Below are positions 63,013 through 64,000 of a stretch of 64,000 nt of DNA, piece after piece (the stretch's first letter is position 1; each line of letters starts with the position of its first letter). This DNA is from Pseudoips prasinana (lineage: Eukaryota > Arthropoda > Insecta > Lepidoptera > Nolidae): assembly GCA_951640165.1 (NCBI GenBank), contig OX621258.1, positions 4,301,501 to 4,365,500 of the forward strand, read 5' to 3'. The position numbers and the translations under genes were made by a program. The notes under the pieces are model-generated. The model saw nothing but the letters and a program-made list of their open reading frames with translations, ran no database searches and was not told the origin of the DNA.

Positions 63013-63290
63013 GTCATTTCGGGAACGGCGGCCATTCTCAATGGAGACGGGTACTTTCCACTCCATCACTCTCATGATCCGATGGGACGACTAGCGACAC
63101 GACCAGAAGGAGGTCAGATACAGGCTTTACGTGCTCTCCGAGGCCCGCCAACAACTCCATACCACCAACTCCCTAATTCCGGGCTGATACTGGGAAATTT
63201 TCTTGACTCACATTTTGGCCCGACCCGGGATTTGAACCGAGGTCCTCACTATCTGCGGTTGAACACGCTACCGCTAGAGCGTCGAGGAAG
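63013..63290 (-). mobile_element. S-D SINE, near-complete
   Basis: CTCATGATCCGATGGGACG, GACTAGCGACACGACCAG, TTTACGTGCTCTCCGAGGC, GACCCGGGATTTGAACC (box B), CACGCTACCGCTAGAGC (box A). Confidence 0.82.
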
Positions 63291-63354
63291 TCATAAGATA
63301 CATAAATATGTGTAAAAATATAGATACATAAATACCTAATATATATCATATATC

Positions 63355-63612
63355 ATCATAATAATAAAAACGTAGGAAAGTCAAAACTGTACATTGATTA
63401 TTTTTTTTAAAGGATACTCGGGGTGTGATCTACAATCCATATCGAAGCCAAAAATATATTTTTTAGAATATTTGTCTGTTTGTCTGTATGTATGTCCGAG
63501 CTAAACTCAAAATGTACTGCATGGATTTACTTCAAATTTTGCATGAACATTACTAAGAGGTCGGGTCAACATATAGGCTACATATTATCACCTACGGGGG
63601 AGGAGCAGTGAA
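63355..63612 (+). mobile_element. Helitron (alternative 5' end), 3' end lost
   Basis: AAACGTAGGAAAGTCAAAAC, GGGTGTGATCTACAATCC, ACTGCATGGATTTACTTC, AGGTCGGGTCAACATATAGG, CACCTACGGGGGAGGAGC. Ends before the GCGGGTAAAACCGC hairpin. Confidence 0.75.
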
Positions 63613-64000
63613 ATTTTTTTTATAATGTTTATTGGTTCTAGAAAAAGAAAATACAATAATACTTATACTTAAAATACAGTCTAGTATATCATAACAATAT
63701 ATTGAAACCAATGTATAAACCGTGTTGTGACAGACAGTGATTTTTGACAAAACTATGAATCTCCTGCAAACTTTGTGCATGTCACTGCGAGAGGCAGCAC
63801 ATTCCACAGTCAAATCCTTGTGTCATAAGAGTTACTACTTCTTTAACGTTATACATCCCATTCCATTCGCAGCTTAATATAACTTACGGAACCCTAAAAA
63901 TGTTGCTTTAACTCACGTCCCGACCGAAAAGCGGCATTTTCTATTCCTCTTAATCGCATGTTAAATACTACTGACTCTTCACAGAGTCCGGTTTTTCCTA
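63613..64000. other. unassigned DNA, possibly a reverse-strand LINE 3' end
   Basis: Reverse-strand frame 63592..63813 contains TVECAASRSDMHKVCRRF and is followed by an AT-rich hydrophobic stretch. It could be a decayed coding end, but I cannot name a family. Confidence 0.3.

Overview
This 64 kb window looks like nuclear DNA of a moth or butterfly (Lepidoptera). The inference rests on the repeats: short Helitrons ending in a GC hairpin plus CTAG, 5'-truncated Jockey/CR1-like and RTE-like LINE copies, tRNA-headed SINEs with ATT tails, foldback MITEs and a mariner, all in an AT-rich background. I found no convincing host gene, free-standing tRNA or rRNA gene, CRISPR array or bacterial-style operon. 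It is intergenic or intronic DNA made of layered mobile elements. The only long open frame with a full set of family motifs is the mariner transposase at 1168..2187.

Labels used below (local to this report). S-A, S-B, S-C, S-D: SINEs with different tRNA-like heads; S-A, S-B and probably S-C share a 3' body. S-E: dispersed repeat containing a GCGACAAACGAGC-type core. S-F: SINE whose 3' end matches the RTE 3' end (CCAGCAGTGGAC then GATGAT). S-G: repeat with a tRNA-like head, found twice next to a Helitron. 5S-SINE: repeat with a 5S-rRNA-like promoter block. Hel-G: Helitron ending in GCGGGTAAAACCGC then CTAG. Hel-L: Lep1-like Helitron starting TCTATATATATA. NL1, NL2, NL3: three kinds of LINE 3' end. 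FB1: 245-bp palindromic MITE starting GGGGCTCTACCGG. GC1: repeat starting GGCCAAGTGCGAG and ending in a GTTCCG hairpin.

Layout. 1-5 kb: S-B interrupted by an intact mariner and an FB1; a TIR element inside a 5S-SINE with an NL1 tail inside it; S-E and S-F copies. 6-7 kb: a LINE 3' end with poly(A) and a 40-bp foldback at its 5' end. 8-16 kb: RTE ends (one with a clean 11-bp target duplication), a tail-to-tail S-A pair, a Helitron with two 3' ends, S-G plus Hel-G. 16-22 kb: S-A, S-B and S-D copies, a LINE end, a 210-bp hairpin. 23-25 kb: two GC1 copies in inverted orientation around 1.2 kb. 25-35 kb: S-F, S-B, LINE 3' ends, a frameshifted RT fragment joined to a Helitron end. 35-38 kb: a 236-bp inverted repeat carrying a short ORF. 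38-45 kb: MITEs, the best 5S-SINE, a LINE inserted into an S-G/Helitron compound, FB1 inside S-D, Helitrons. 47-50 kb: a degenerate tandem array and a CpG-rich MITE inside a Helitron. 51-60 kb: further nested insertions and several strong hairpins. 60-64 kb: an S-F, a 456-bp tandem duplication, S-D and Hel-G.

The parts do not form a pathway. What ties them together is nesting order: at about ten places one repeat splits another and a second copy elsewhere supplies the unsplit sequence, so relative ages and target preferences can be read directly. The mariner, with all catalytic residues and perfect TIRs, is the most likely recent arrival. All family names come from motif recognition by eye, not a database search.
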